DNA of 64,000 nucleotides, from NCBI GenBank assembly GCA_918797485.1, contig CAKKNE010000004.1, positions 186,001 to 250,000 of the forward strand, in the 5' to 3' direction. Below the pieces are notes generated by a model. The model made no database searches, had not been told where the DNA came from, and saw nothing but the letters and a program-made list of their open reading frames with translations. Shown here one piece after another: positions 48,797 to 57,376 of the stretch (positions are counted from its first letter, which is position 1; every line of letters starts with the position of its first letter). The translations under genes and the position numbers were made by a program. The stretch comes from Pelagomonas calceolata (taxonomy: Eukaryota > Sar > Pelagophyceae > Pelagomonadales > Pelagomonadaceae).

Positions 48797-50485
48797 TTAC
48801 GTCTTCTTCAGCTTGGGCAGCGTGAAGCCCTCGAGGCCGGCCATCGGGTTCGCGCGCTTCTTCTTCCGCTTCTTCTTCCGGGCCGGCTTGCGCCGGGCGC
48901 TGTCCTCGGAGTCGGACGACGACCCGGCGGACGAGCCGGCCGACGGGGCCGCGGAGTGGCGCGGCGCGGCGCGGATCTTGCGCTTCGCGGGCGGCGCCGC
49001 GGGCGCGGCCGGCGGCGCCCCGGCGCTCTTGCGCGGCCGGCCCCGCGGCCGCGCCGGCGGCGCCTCGTCGGCGCTCGAGTCGCCGGCGGTCGGCGGCGCG
49101 GCGGCCTTGGGCGCCGCGGCGCTCTTGCGGGGCGCGACGTCGAGCCACCGGCCCGCGGCCGCGTCCCAGGTCGCGGGCTCGCCGGACCGGTTCCGGGGCG
49201 CGCGGCCGCGTGGCTTCGCCGCGCCGCCGCCGCCGGCGTCGCCGCGCCGGCGCTTCGCGGCGGGCTTCGCCGCGCTGCGCGCGGGGAAGACGGCGTCGAA
49301 GTCGTCCTCGTCGCTCGACTGCTGCGACATGGGCTCCTTGCGCGACGGCTTGCGCCTCGGGGGCGCCGCGGCCGGCGGCGGCGCGGGCGGCGACGCGGGC
49401 GGCGCGGCCTCGGGCGACAGCGAGCCGCGCCGCGTCGCCCGGGCCGGCGGCGAGGCCCACTCCTGCTGGAGCCGCCGCGCCATCTCCTCGTCGGTCTCCG
49501 CCCGCGGCGCGGCCGGCTTCGGCGCCCGCGGCTTCGCCCGCGCGGCGGGCTTCGCGGCGCCCTTCTTCGCCTTGCGCGGCTTGACGGCGACGAGCGGCGC
49601 GTCGTCGGCGAACGCCTGCTTCTGCGCGGCGTCGAGCTCGCCCCACATGGCCGCGAGCTTCTTCATGACGGCCTGGTTCCGCTCCTGCGCGCCGAGCCCG
49701 GCCGTCGCCGGGTCGCTCTCGACCATGGCCCGGGCGAGCTCCCGGTTCTGGGCGTTGTGGTGGAGGTAGCCGGACTGCTTCTTCATCGCCGGCGGCGCGT
49801 CGCCCGCCGCGGCCGGCTTCCTGGCCGCGGGCCGCGGCGCGTCGTCCTGCGAGATGGTCGCGGGGCGGGCCGTCGCCGGCCGCGGCGGCGGCGCGGGCGC
49901 GTCGTCGGAGTCGCTCTCGACGATGGTGCGCCGCTGCTTCGCCGGCTTGGCCGGCGCCGGCGCGGGCGCCTCGTCGTCGTCGGAACTGTCGGCGATGGCG
50001 CGCCGCTGCTTCGCCGGCTTGGCCGGCGCCGGCGCGGGCGCCTCGTCGTCGTCGGAACTGTCGGCGATGGCGCGCCGCTGCTTCGCCGGCTTGGCCCTGA
50101 CTGGTGCCGCGAGCGGGTCGAACGGCGGCGCGTCGTCGGCGGCGCGCCGGCGCGCCGCCGGCTTCGACGCGGGCTTGGCCGACGGCTTCCTGGCCGCGGA
50201 CGGCTTCTTCGGCGGGCGCGCCGGCTCCGACTCGGAGTCCGACTCCGCCGCCAGCGCGCGGTCGAGGGCCTCGCGCGTCTCCCGCACGCGCGCGCGCGCG
50301 GCGCGCAGCTCCGGCGTGACTGCAGGCGGCACGGGGCGCGCCTTGATCGCAGCGATGCGATCCCGCCGCGCCCTCTCGCGGACGCGTGCCGCGTCGCACT
50401 CCGCGAGGACCGCGGCCACGCGGTCCGCCAGCGGCTCGGTCGGCGCCGGGAGGCGCTGGCGCGAGAAGGGCGTGCTTTCACTCAT
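48797..50485 (-). CDS. HMG-box-like chromatin protein with tandem acidic repeats
   Basis: 562 residues, strongly basic and Pro/Ala-rich. Three near-identical 24-residue repeats (AKPAKQRRAIADSSDDDEAP plus APAP) span ~130-205. Residues ~235-300 resemble an HMG box: KKQSGYLHHNAQNRELARAM, GAQERNQAVMKKLAAMWGEL, DAAQKQAFADDA (helices 1-3 with the Tyr/Trp core). SDDDEAP and SSDEDDF acidic Ser patches look like CK2 sites, and AKPRGRAPRNRS/RPRGRPRKS like AT-hooks. The C-terminus is a KKKRKKKR signal. A nuclear chromatin-binding role is likely. The long antisense frames are GC shadows. Confidence 0.75.
   Translation of the reverse strand: MSESTPFSRQRLPAPTEPLADRVAAVLAECDAARVRERARRDRIAAIKARPVPPAVTPELRAARARVRETREALDRALAAESDSESEPARPPKKPSAARKPSAKPASKPAARRRAADDAPPFDPLAAPVRAKPAKQRRAIADSSDDDEAPAPAPAKPAKQRRAIADSSDDDEAPAPAPAKPAKQRRTIVESDSDDAPAPPPRPATARPATISQDDAPRPAARKPAAAGDAPPAMKKQSGYLHHNAQNRELARAMVESDPATAGLGAQERNQAVMKKLAAMWGELDAAQKQAFADDAPLVAVKPRKAKKGAAKPAARAKPRAPKPAAPRAETDEEMARRLQQEWASPPARATRRGSLSPEAAPPASPPAPPPAAAPPRRKPSRKEPMSQQSSDEDDFDAVFPARSAAKPAAKRRRGDAGGGGAAKPRGRAPRNRSGEPATWDAAAGRWLDVAPRKSAAAPKAAAPPTAGDSSADEAPPARPRGRPRKSAGAPPAAPAAPPAKRKIRAAPRHSAAPSAGSSAGSSSDSEDSARRKPARKKKRKKKRANPMAGLEGFTLPKLKKT
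49918..50095 (-). repeat. 72-bp tandem repeat inside the HMG-like gene
   Basis: Two nearly identical and one diverged copy encode the KPAKQRRAI..SSDDDEAPAPAPA unit. Near identity at the DNA level indicates recent expansion. Confidence 0.85.
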
Positions 50486-50634
50486 GGCTTGTTAGCACGA
50501 TCTGCTTTCACGGGCTCGCGATTGCAGCAAGACTGCCGGTCGCAGCGCTGCAGAGAGAGCACAACTCGATCTATTATGGCTGTATCGTCTATATAGATTG
50601 GCGCCGTCCTCAAAATTAAAACTAAAATTGAGCG

Positions 50635-50654
50635 GCTAGTGTCTATTAGCTAGC
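50635..50654 (+). promoter_or_regulatory. Common upstream element (variant) near the HMG-like gene
   Basis: GCTAGTGTCTATTAGCTAGC, about 150 bp upstream of the HMG-like start but in the opposite orientation to that gene. The motif is quasi-palindromic. Confidence 0.4.
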
Positions 50655-50713
50655 TAACAAGCGCAAAGCTTAGCAAGAAGGGTTTCAACGGACGAGCCGG
50701 GATACGATACAAT

Positions 50714-51829
50714 TTATAAAGGCGCCCGCCGCGCCTCCCCGAAAGCGCCCAGCCGTCGCCGTCGGTACGTGTACCGTCCCCCGGGCGCGGGACATTGGGC
50801 CATGACGTTGCAGCTCTCGACCGTGGCCCCGCTCGACGCCATCGCGCGGGCCTGCAATTCCGTCGCCGGGCAGGCCCAGACCGCTCGCACGTGGGGCCTC
50901 TTCGAGCGCACGGCCGCGAGGCGGAAAAAGGAACTTCGTCGCGTCGGCACGAGGCGGCCGCACTCCGACAGGGCGTAGTTCTCGGCCAACGCGCCGACGG
51001 CGCCGGGAGGCAATCCGAGCTCTACGACGCTCACGTTCCGCGCCCGCGCCGCGGCGTAGAGCTCCTGCTGCAACCAGGCGGAGTGCCCGTCGCTCGCCAC
51101 GAAGAGGCCACCTCTGTCTCCGAGTAGTGGCAGCAGCTTTGTGAATGGCGTCTCGTCGCCGTGCGACCGCTTCTGCGAGCGGGCGTGAACGCCGAGGGCG
51201 CACCCGCCGGCCCGGGTAAGGGCGTCCCGGACCGCGTCGCGGATGCTGCGTCTTGGCCGCAGCAGATAGCGCTCGAGCGTCCGTTGCGAGATAAGCGCGT
51301 CCGGCGGGAAGAGTCGCGTCGAGTTGACGCGCTCGTTGCAGAGGACGGCCAGGAGGTAGTGGTGATCCGTCCGCACGTCGAGGACGCCTCGCGTGATTTC
51401 AAAGAGGTTCGCCCTTTGCAGCGTCGCCTCGAAGCCGTGGTAATTGAGATTTCTGGCCGCTTTCGCACAGGCCACCGCCTCGGGCGCCGTCCAGTTGAAG
51501 GGCGGCCGCTCGTAGAGCTCCTCGGCGCCGACGTCGTCGCAGGCCACCGCGACTCCCGCATAGTTGTCGCAGCCGCGCGGCGGCCACTCGACGACGAGAG
51601 CGGCGTTCGCGGCCAAAGCGAGCGCGAAGCCCGAGAGGAGGGCTTGCTCGCGGTTCCCTAATCCGTTTTTCACCTTCGCCCGCACGATTCGCGCCGCGGG
51701 GTCGCCCTTCTCGAACGCGCGCAGGTTCCGGTCGTGGACTCGCGGGTAGTTTTGCAGGGCTATTTCGAGCCTCGACCAGGCCGCGGCGGTCGCCAGGCAG
51801 AGGGCGGGGACCAGGGCCGCCCTCATCAT
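50714..51829 (-). CDS. Secreted or Golgi fucosyltransferase-like protein
   Basis: 371 residues. Signal peptide MMRAALVPALCLATAAAWS. The segment KVKNGLGNREQALLSGFALA, then LAANAALVVEWP, resembles the GLGNR-type start of GT37/NodZ-like fucosyltransferases, and GVHARSQKRS with LFVASD in the second half resembles the GDP-fucose-binding region (usual HxRxGD). It would add fucose or a related sugar to a glycan or protein in the secretory pathway. The assignment is by pattern only. A related-looking C-terminal half occurs in the gene at 53108. Confidence 0.6.
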   Translation of the reverse strand: MMRAALVPALCLATAAAWSRLEIALQNYPRVHDRNLRAFEKGDPAARIVRAKVKNGLGNREQALLSGFALALAANAALVVEWPPRGCDNYAGVAVACDDVGAEELYERPPFNWTAPEAVACAKAARNLNYHGFEATLQRANLFEITRGVLDVRTDHHYLLAVLCNERVNSTRLFPPDALISQRTLERYLLRPRRSIRDAVRDALTRAGGCALGVHARSQKRSHGDETPFTKLLPLLGDRGGLFVASDGHSAWLQQELYAAARARNVSVVELGLPPGAVGALAENYALSECGRLVPTRRSSFFRLAAVRSKRPHVRAVWACPATELQARAMASSGATVESCNVMAQCPAPGGRYTYRRRRLGAFGEARRAPL

Positions 51830-52166
51830 GAATCTATTATGATATCAGAGGTCCCTCAACTCTCGCTGTCGGGCTCGACCAGGACGCCGCGCGGTCGCCA
51901 GGCTGCAGAGGGCCGAGACCTCCAAATGTTATTGGTTTGCATTGATGATCTCAGCGACCGAGCGCTCGCATAGATTTTCTAGGTGAATGATGAGATGTAC
52001 GAGAGCGGAGAAGACGACAACTTTGGCCGTCTGCGCGCAAAATGACTCGCACGCAAAAACCCGTTTTGTACACGAGCGTTCTACGAAACTCGCGAGCCGC
52101 GCGCTCCGCGCCCGCGAAATGTCGCAGTAGAACTGTTTCCAAGTAGTACTACATTTATTACGAGAC
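51830..52166. other. Intergenic region, no gene seen
   Basis: 337 bp between two minus-strand genes. Moderate GC; CAAGTAGTACTACATTTATTACG near 52140 lies at the uL29m 3' end and resembles other 3'-flank sequences of the window. No other signal. Confidence 0.35.
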
Positions 52167-52700
52167 CTAGGACCCGCGGCCGAAGAGGCCCGCGAGACCG
52201 CCCGCGCCCTCGCCGGCGTCGTCGTCCTCAGGCAGCTCCGGGACAGGCTGCTCGCGGTAGATTTTCCGGCGCTCCGCCAGGACCTGCTTGATGCGCGCCA
52301 TGCTCTTGCGCACGGCCGCCTTGCGCTGCGGGTATTTCAGGCGCATGCCGTTGCGGCGGGCCCGCGCCGACTCCGTCAGCAGCACGTTCCGCTCCTTGTA
52401 CAACGTCCACCACAGGCGGTGCAGGTCGTTGAAGCTCTTCCGTCGCAGCTCGCAGGCCTCCCACGCGCGGCCCGCGGCGCCGTCCTCCGGCGCCTTCGAC
52501 CGATGCCGCGCGTCGTAGAACTCCTCGAGGCCGCGCCGCGGCCCGGAGGCGTGGAAGGACGCGGTCGGGGTCCAGACCGCCGCGGAGCGATGCGGCGCGG
52601 CGGCGAGCGGCGGCGGCGCGCGCAAGGACGCGGCGACGGGGCGGAACGCAGTGCTGCGGCGCGAGGCCGCGCGCAGGCCTTGGGCGAGCTGTGACAGCAT
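52167..52700 (-). CDS. MRPL47: Mitochondrial ribosomal protein uL29m (MRPL47)
   Basis: 177 residues from the ATG at 52700. A basic Ser/Ala-rich N-terminus (MLSQLAQGLRAASRRSTAF) is a mitochondrial presequence. The conserved MRP-L47 block follows: GLEEFYDARHR, AWEACELRRKSFNDLHRLWW, TLYKERNVLLTESARARRN, then RKSMARIKQVLAERRKIY. It binds near the exit tunnel of the mitochondrial large subunit. The C-terminus is acidic and Gly-rich. Confidence 0.88.
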   Translation of the reverse strand: MLSQLAQGLRAASRRSTAFRPVAASLRAPPPLAAAPHRSAAVWTPTASFHASGPRRGLEEFYDARHRSKAPEDGAAGRAWEACELRRKSFNDLHRLWWTLYKERNVLLTESARARRNGMRLKYPQRKAAVRKSMARIKQVLAERRKIYREQPVPELPEDDDAGEGAGGLAGLFGRGS

Positions 52701-52890
52701 GACGAGCCGCGCGCGCGTCCGTGGCTTTGAGAGCTGGTGCAAGCGACGTCGCTGCTCCGTGTATTTGCGAGCTGTTCAGCGGGTGCAACTTCAATGCGCG
52801 CTCGCAGCGGTGCAAATTGATCTCGATGAACGCGCACAGTGATCTAGCGCCTACAACCTGCTTGCCAACGGAATTAAAGTGCTATGCGTA

Positions 52891-52914
52891 GCTAGCATGC
52901 AGTAAGACACTAGG
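52891..52914 (-). promoter_or_regulatory. Common upstream element before uL29m
   Basis: On the minus strand CCTAGTGTCTTACTGCATGC then TAGC, in gene orientation, about 190 bp before the ATG at 52700. The gene at 53108 lies on the other side. Confidence 0.55.
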
Positions 52915-53107
52915 AAACAAGCCGCGTGAAAAATTATTGCCTGTAAGAAGTGCTCACGAGGCAGCATTGATCCCCGATGAAGCGCATTGATGCCCAAATT
53001 TGACAGTATAATATGCGCTCCTTGGGGCTGCCGGCAAAAGGGCTGAATTGGGCTGCCAAGATGCTGCCAGTCGGATGAGACCTTGTCCTGTGCATCACTA
53101 AGTAGCT

Positions 53108-55093
53108 ATGCGACTGCGCATCATCGCACTCCTCACCCACGCCGCCGCCGCGGCATCAGACGCCCTCGCCCGCGTCGACGGCGTCCTGGCCTGGCTCGCG
53201 GGCAACGCCACGGCGCCGGCGCACTGGCCTATTCGGTCGCGGGACGACGTCAAGTCCAAGAACTGGAAGCATTTGGGTGGTGGCAACGTCAAGGACGTCT
53301 ACGAAACGAAAATCGACGGGAAAAGGGTCGTGGTCAAGACGCGCCTCACCAGCGCGGCGCATCAAGATAGGGTCGAGGCCGACGCGCGGGGCGAGCTGCT
53401 CTACCTCGAGTTCCTGCGGGATTTTCCCGGCGTGCCGCGGCTCCACGGCGGCTGGCTCCAGAGCGATAGGCTCTGGTACGTCGTGCAGCACGCGGGCGAA
53501 AACTTCGGCCTGGGCAAGGGCACGCGGCATCGCCCAACCCGCGTGAACCGCGGCTGGGCGGCGCTCGTGAAGAAGGACCCGATGGGCGCCGCGCGGGCGC
53601 TGCTGGAGTGCATCCGCTCCTTCGCCGACCAGGGCTACTTCCTGACGGACTTCATCGCGAGCCAGTTCGCGGTCAAGGGGTCCACCGTGTCGCTCATCGA
53701 CGCGCCTCCCGCGTTAAGCGGACCCATGGTCGCGCGGGGCGTGCCGCGCGTCGCGCTCATCCCGCCGAACAAGAAGGGCGCATGCACGACGGACGACGAC
53801 TGTCCCCACAGCTTCAGCTGGCACTGCTGCTGCCAGGCCCGCAACGCGGGCGAGGAGTGCGAGAAGAACACGGTCGGCGGGGGCGCGCCCGAGGCCGGGG
53901 GGCGGTGCCTCGCGGGGACGTGCGCGAGGCTCACCGCGAAGACGCACGTCTTCGACGTCGCGTCGAAGGCCTGGGCCCTGCCCTACGTCCACCGCGCCGC
54001 GCGCGGCGACGACAAGCGTCGATTGGAGGCGCTGATGGCGCGCATGCGCGCGCCCGAGCCCGCCGATCGGCCGAACTTCACGGAGGCGCTGGATTATCTG
54101 AAGAGGCGCCGCCTGAAGCAGGAGGAGTGGCACGGTGAGTGCGGCGGCGCCGCGAACGGCTCGCTCGTGATCGTGCCCCATGTGAACCGGCGCGGGTTCA
54201 TCGACGTGATGTTTCGGTACGAGTTTGCGGGTGAAATAGCGGCGCGCGTCGGCGCGCAGGTCGCCCTGCCGCGACCCTGCGACGCGCTCGCCAAGGTGCA
54301 CAACGGCAACCACCTCGTGAACTGTTCGCACGGCTGGGGCCGATATAGGAACTGGTCGCGCGTCGTCGGCGATGCGCCCATGGTCGCGAACTCGTCGGAG
54401 GCCGGCGGCCGCGCGCCCGTGACGGGCGCGAGCTTCGACGCCCAGTTTCGGAGCGCGCGAGAAATGGCCGCAAAGGGCGAGGCATTTGTGTGGAACCTCC
54501 CGTCCAACGTGCGGGACCAGAAGCGACATATTGTTGGGCTGGATGAGTGGCAGGCCTGCGGCCCGCGCTACAAGACGCGCAAGGATTTCGTGGGTTCGGC
54601 CATGGACGCCGGGCCCTCGGCCTCCGTCGTCGACTTGGCGGATCGCTTCCGCGCCACGCTCGCGGGCAATTTCTCGACGCTGCACCTCCGCCGGAGCGAC
54701 GCGCTGACGCACAAGGCCCAGAAGCGCAAGCGCTGCGGCACGAAGGTCTCGACCGTGAAGACCTACGTCGACTGCGTCTACCCTCCGCCGCGGTGCGGCC
54801 CGACGCGCTGCAAGAGCAAGGCGGACGCCGAGCGCCGCGACACGCTCGTGGTGTTCACGGACGAGCGCGACCAGCGGTACCTCGACGAGTTGTATGACGC
54901 GCTCAAGAGCACGGGCCGGGACGTGGTCTTCGGGGATGCCGCGCTGCGCGAGCTCGCGGGCGACGGCGGGCGGGACAACTACTTCGTCTTCGCCGCGAGT
55001 TTGGTGGTCCGCGAGGCGAGCTTCCCGCGGCTCGCGATGGACCGGAGCCACTGCGAGACGCACCGCACGTGCGCCCAGTTCTCGGGGAAGTGA
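53108..55093 (+). CDS. Secreted kinase-like domain fused to a glycosyltransferase-like domain
   Basis: 661 residues. Signal peptide MRLRIIALLTHAAAAAS. Residues ~55-350 look like a divergent protein kinase of the secretory FAM69/DIPK kind: GGGNVKDVYETKIDGKRVVVK (glycine loop and VVK lysine), YFLTDFIASQFAV in place of the catalytic loop and VSLIDAPPA in place of DFG, with an inserted Cys-rich loop (CTTDDDCPHSFSWHCCCQ). Residues ~360-655 resemble an O-fucosyltransferase-type fold: IVPHVNRRGFIDVMF, STLHLRRSDALTH and DTLVVFTDERDQRYLDELY. The kinase part lacks a canonical HRD Asp, so activity is doubtful. This would be a lumenal bifunctional or scaffold protein. Confidence 0.65.
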   Translation: MRLRIIALLTHAAAAASDALARVDGVLAWLAGNATAPAHWPIRSRDDVKSKNWKHLGGGNVKDVYETKIDGKRVVVKTRLTSAAHQDRVEADARGELLYLEFLRDFPGVPRLHGGWLQSDRLWYVVQHAGENFGLGKGTRHRPTRVNRGWAALVKKDPMGAARALLECIRSFADQGYFLTDFIASQFAVKGSTVSLIDAPPALSGPMVARGVPRVALIPPNKKGACTTDDDCPHSFSWHCCCQARNAGEECEKNTVGGGAPEAGGRCLAGTCARLTAKTHVFDVASKAWALPYVHRAARGDDKRRLEALMARMRAPEPADRPNFTEALDYLKRRRLKQEEWHGECGGAANGSLVIVPHVNRRGFIDVMFRYEFAGEIAARVGAQVALPRPCDALAKVHNGNHLVNCSHGWGRYRNWSRVVGDAPMVANSSEAGGRAPVTGASFDAQFRSAREMAAKGEAFVWNLPSNVRDQKRHIVGLDEWQACGPRYKTRKDFVGSAMDAGPSASVVDLADRFRATLAGNFSTLHLRRSDALTHKAQKRKRCGTKVSTVKTYVDCVYPPPRCGPTRCKSKADAERRDTLVVFTDERDQRYLDELYDALKSTGRDVVFGDAALRELAGDGGRDNYFVFAASLVVREASFPRLAMDRSHCETHRTCAQFSGK

Positions 55094-55172
55094 TCATGCG
55101 CAGCGACGGACGCGACGAGCGAGAGTAAATCTATGATTGTGTGTCTTACGCACACGGTACAAACAGGGGGGA

Positions 55173-56240
55173 TCACTCGACCTTCGTCCGCGCGTGCGGC
55201 TTCCACCGCGTCGGCGCCTTATTATTGGAGCGGAACTGGCGCACGTTTTTCGGATGGCGGTACGTCCCGCACACCCGGTCCCAGTACGAGAAGAGGTGCC
55301 CATAATTGTAGCTGAACAGCTTGTGGTGCACGTGGTGGTCCGCCGCCGTCCCCATGCCCACGGCCTGGAACAGCCAGTCCCAGGGGTGGTGCGTTTCCGA
55401 GTGGATGAGGCAGAGCCAGTTCGCGTAGAGCGTCCCGAAGGCCATGTAGCTCCAGACGTTGCAGTGGACTATGGATTTGGTCGTGAACAGCGGGAGCACG
55501 ATCATGAAGAACGTATCTGCAAAAGAGCCGTTAAAAGCATCAAAAAGTCTGGGGTTCGTGAAGTCGTGGTGGGGCTCGTGCGACGCGCGATAGAACGCTT
55601 TCGAGACCTTATGTTCCGCTCGATGCATGCCGTACTGCAACAGATCCTGGAGCAGTAAGCATGCCGCAACTTTAATCCATTCGACGCCGCCCTCGAAACT
55701 GTAATAGGACGAAGGCATGAGGTGGAGCATCCAGGTTAGCGTCAGGTAGCCGCCGATCAGCGCGAAGCCCTCGGGCTGCGACAGGTGCTCTTGGGCCGCC
55801 TCGGCATAGTCGTACACGCGATACTCGTTCGGCTGCACGGGCACCAACCGACCCGTGTACTTGGACCCCGTCCACCTCAAATATTGGTAGCACAAGACAA
55901 AAACCTGGCCCACGGCCACCGCGAGCAACCCTAGACAGAGGCCGAGCGGTTTCGGCCCTTCACTATAGTCGTACCAGGCCTCGTCAAACACGTCTCGATA
56001 GGTATGCTGTAATACCAGAGGCACGGATAGGATCAACGGCCAGAGGATCAAGGTGGCCGTGAGGCCCATCGTCGAGTCCCATACCGTCGTCCGGCGGGCG
56101 GCGTCGGCGTGGCTCGGGGGTAACGCTTCCACGGTCTTCCGCGCGCTCGCCGCGTCGTCATCGCTCGGCGCGGGGGCGGCCTTGGCCACCGCCTCTGTTG
56201 GTTTGGCTTGTTGCGTGGTGAAATCGGGGGCTCGGCACAT
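55173..56240 (-). CDS. Fatty acid hydroxylase/sterol desaturase superfamily protein
   Basis: 355 residues from the ATG at 56240. Several transmembrane helices and the full set of iron-binding histidine clusters: HRAEHK (HxxxH), HEPHH (HxxHH), HSETHH and HHVHH. This non-haem di-iron group includes C-5 sterol desaturase, C-4 methyl oxidase and sphingolipid or fatty acid 2-hydroxylases. The reaction is O2-dependent hydroxylation or desaturation of a lipid in the ER. The exact branch cannot be told. A short upstream in-frame extension starts at GTG and was excluded. Confidence 0.87.
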   Translation of the reverse strand: MCRAPDFTTQQAKPTEAVAKAAPAPSDDDAASARKTVEALPPSHADAARRTTVWDSTMGLTATLILWPLILSVPLVLQHTYRDVFDEAWYDYSEGPKPLGLCLGLLAVAVGQVFVLCYQYLRWTGSKYTGRLVPVQPNEYRVYDYAEAAQEHLSQPEGFALIGGYLTLTWMLHLMPSSYYSFEGGVEWIKVAACLLLQDLLQYGMHRAEHKVSKAFYRASHEPHHDFTNPRLFDAFNGSFADTFFMIVLPLFTTKSIVHCNVWSYMAFGTLYANWLCLIHSETHHPWDWLFQAVGMGTAADHHVHHKLFSYNYGHLFSYWDRVCGTYRHPKNVRQFRSNNKAPTRWKPHARTKVE

Positions 56241-56709
56241 GCTGGCCCTGCGCGGCGAAGCGCTCTCTTTTCGCTGTGGCGTGTTCGCAGTACGATGGAC
56301 TGTCTTTCGCACGTCTCGGTGGACCCAAGTCGTTCCCTTAGCGTGAGTGGCCGCGGTTTTAAGACCAGCTACGCAGCATAATCACGCTAGACATAATCAC
56401 TCTAGAGTTCACAGTCCGAGCAATAGTCCAGGAGAGGCCTCTCCCGGGGGCCCGGCGAGTGCTGGAGGAGCGTGCGGCCTGCTTTGCACCTTCGACTCTC
56501 CGGCTCAGCGCCCTGCAGAGACCCTGGCAATTGCCTCAGCGCCCCCGCAAAGGCAGCCGCAGCACAGGCCCGACGCCCGCCGACGCGCGTGCCGCCGACG
56601 CAGCCGACCCCTCGAAGCCAGCCAGCCAGCAGTAGACAGGCAGCGCACACCAAACCCAAGGGCAGCCCTCTCACAACAACACTGTAACCCAGCGCTTCAC
56701 ACGACCACG
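56241..56709. other. Divergent intergenic region, no gene seen
   Basis: 469 bp between the hydroxylase and the gene at 56710. It has a CTAGACATAATCACTCTAGAG stretch near 56387-56407 and a GC-rich 5'-leader-like part. The frame upstream of the ATG at 56710 stays open but has the character of non-coding DNA. Confidence 0.4.
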
Positions 56710-57363
56710 ATGGCCGACCCCCTCGACGACGACGAGGATCCGGAAGCCGCCATGCGCGCCTACATGGAGAAGACGAAGATCAATAAGGACAAGGGCGGTC
56801 CCCGCAGGACGTTGGTCGAGCGCGCGTCCGACAACACGCAGGGCGGCGCCGACGCCTTCAAGCAGAGCGAAAGGATCATCAAGTCGACGCAAGCCATGAC
56901 CGACGGCCTCAAACTCAAACGAAAAACAGCGGCCGACGAGATGGAGGCCGACTCCAAAGAGATGGCTAGGTTAGACAGAGAACTCGACGAGTTCCGAAGG
57001 AAGTACGACGCGGTCTGCCAGTCCTATGATGATAATGTGGCGAAACGGAACCACCTTCGAGCGACGCTCGCCGACGCGAAGCGGCAGATGGACGACATGC
57101 AAACTACCTGTGGCGAGTGGGCGGCGCGGAACCGACGAGACCAGTACAAGTTCAACTCCAAGCTTGTGAGTGAAGAGTTACGGGAGCTGCGGGGGTATTC
57201 TGTGGAGCCGGGGTCCACGTGCACGCGGAAGGAGGCGCAGTCGCGGACGCGGACGTCGCGCACATTGCAGACGAACCGGGAGCAATCTCAACAGGACCAA
57301 CTGGCGGAGCTCATGCGGCAGACGAAGGCGAAGGCTCGCGCCTTGGCGAAGGGTAAGAAGTAG
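56710..57363 (+). CDS. Coiled-coil protein of unknown function
   Basis: 217 residues. The acidic N-terminus MADPLDDDEDPEAAMRAYME is followed by a Lys-rich segment and a long coiled coil (EMEADSKEMARLDRELDEFR; HLRATLADAKRQMDDMQ). The last 30 residues are Lys/Arg/Gln-rich and end KAKARALAKGKK. No family recognised. The stop lies 13 bp from the stop of the converging FkbM-type gene. Confidence 0.7.
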   Translation: MADPLDDDEDPEAAMRAYMEKTKINKDKGGPRRTLVERASDNTQGGADAFKQSERIIKSTQAMTDGLKLKRKTAADEMEADSKEMARLDRELDEFRRKYDAVCQSYDDNVAKRNHLRATLADAKRQMDDMQTTCGEWAARNRRDQYKFNSKLVSEELRELRGYSVEPGSTCTRKEAQSRTRTSRTLQTNREQSQQDQLAELMRQTKAKARALAKGKK

Positions 57364-57376
57364 TCACTCACAACAG

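Noticed and set aside
48483-50596. Long open frames on both strands over the HMG-like gene (including a 638-codon minus and a 546-codon plus frame)
   Set aside because: Arg/Ala/Gly-only composition typical of frameshifted GC-rich repeats; only the frame 48797-50485 has an HMG-like box and a sensible ATG.
56347-56709. N-terminal extension of the coiled-coil gene at 56710
   Set aside because: Begins at a non-ATG codon, His/Pro/Ser-rich random composition, and the ATG at 56710 starts a plausible acidic N-terminus.
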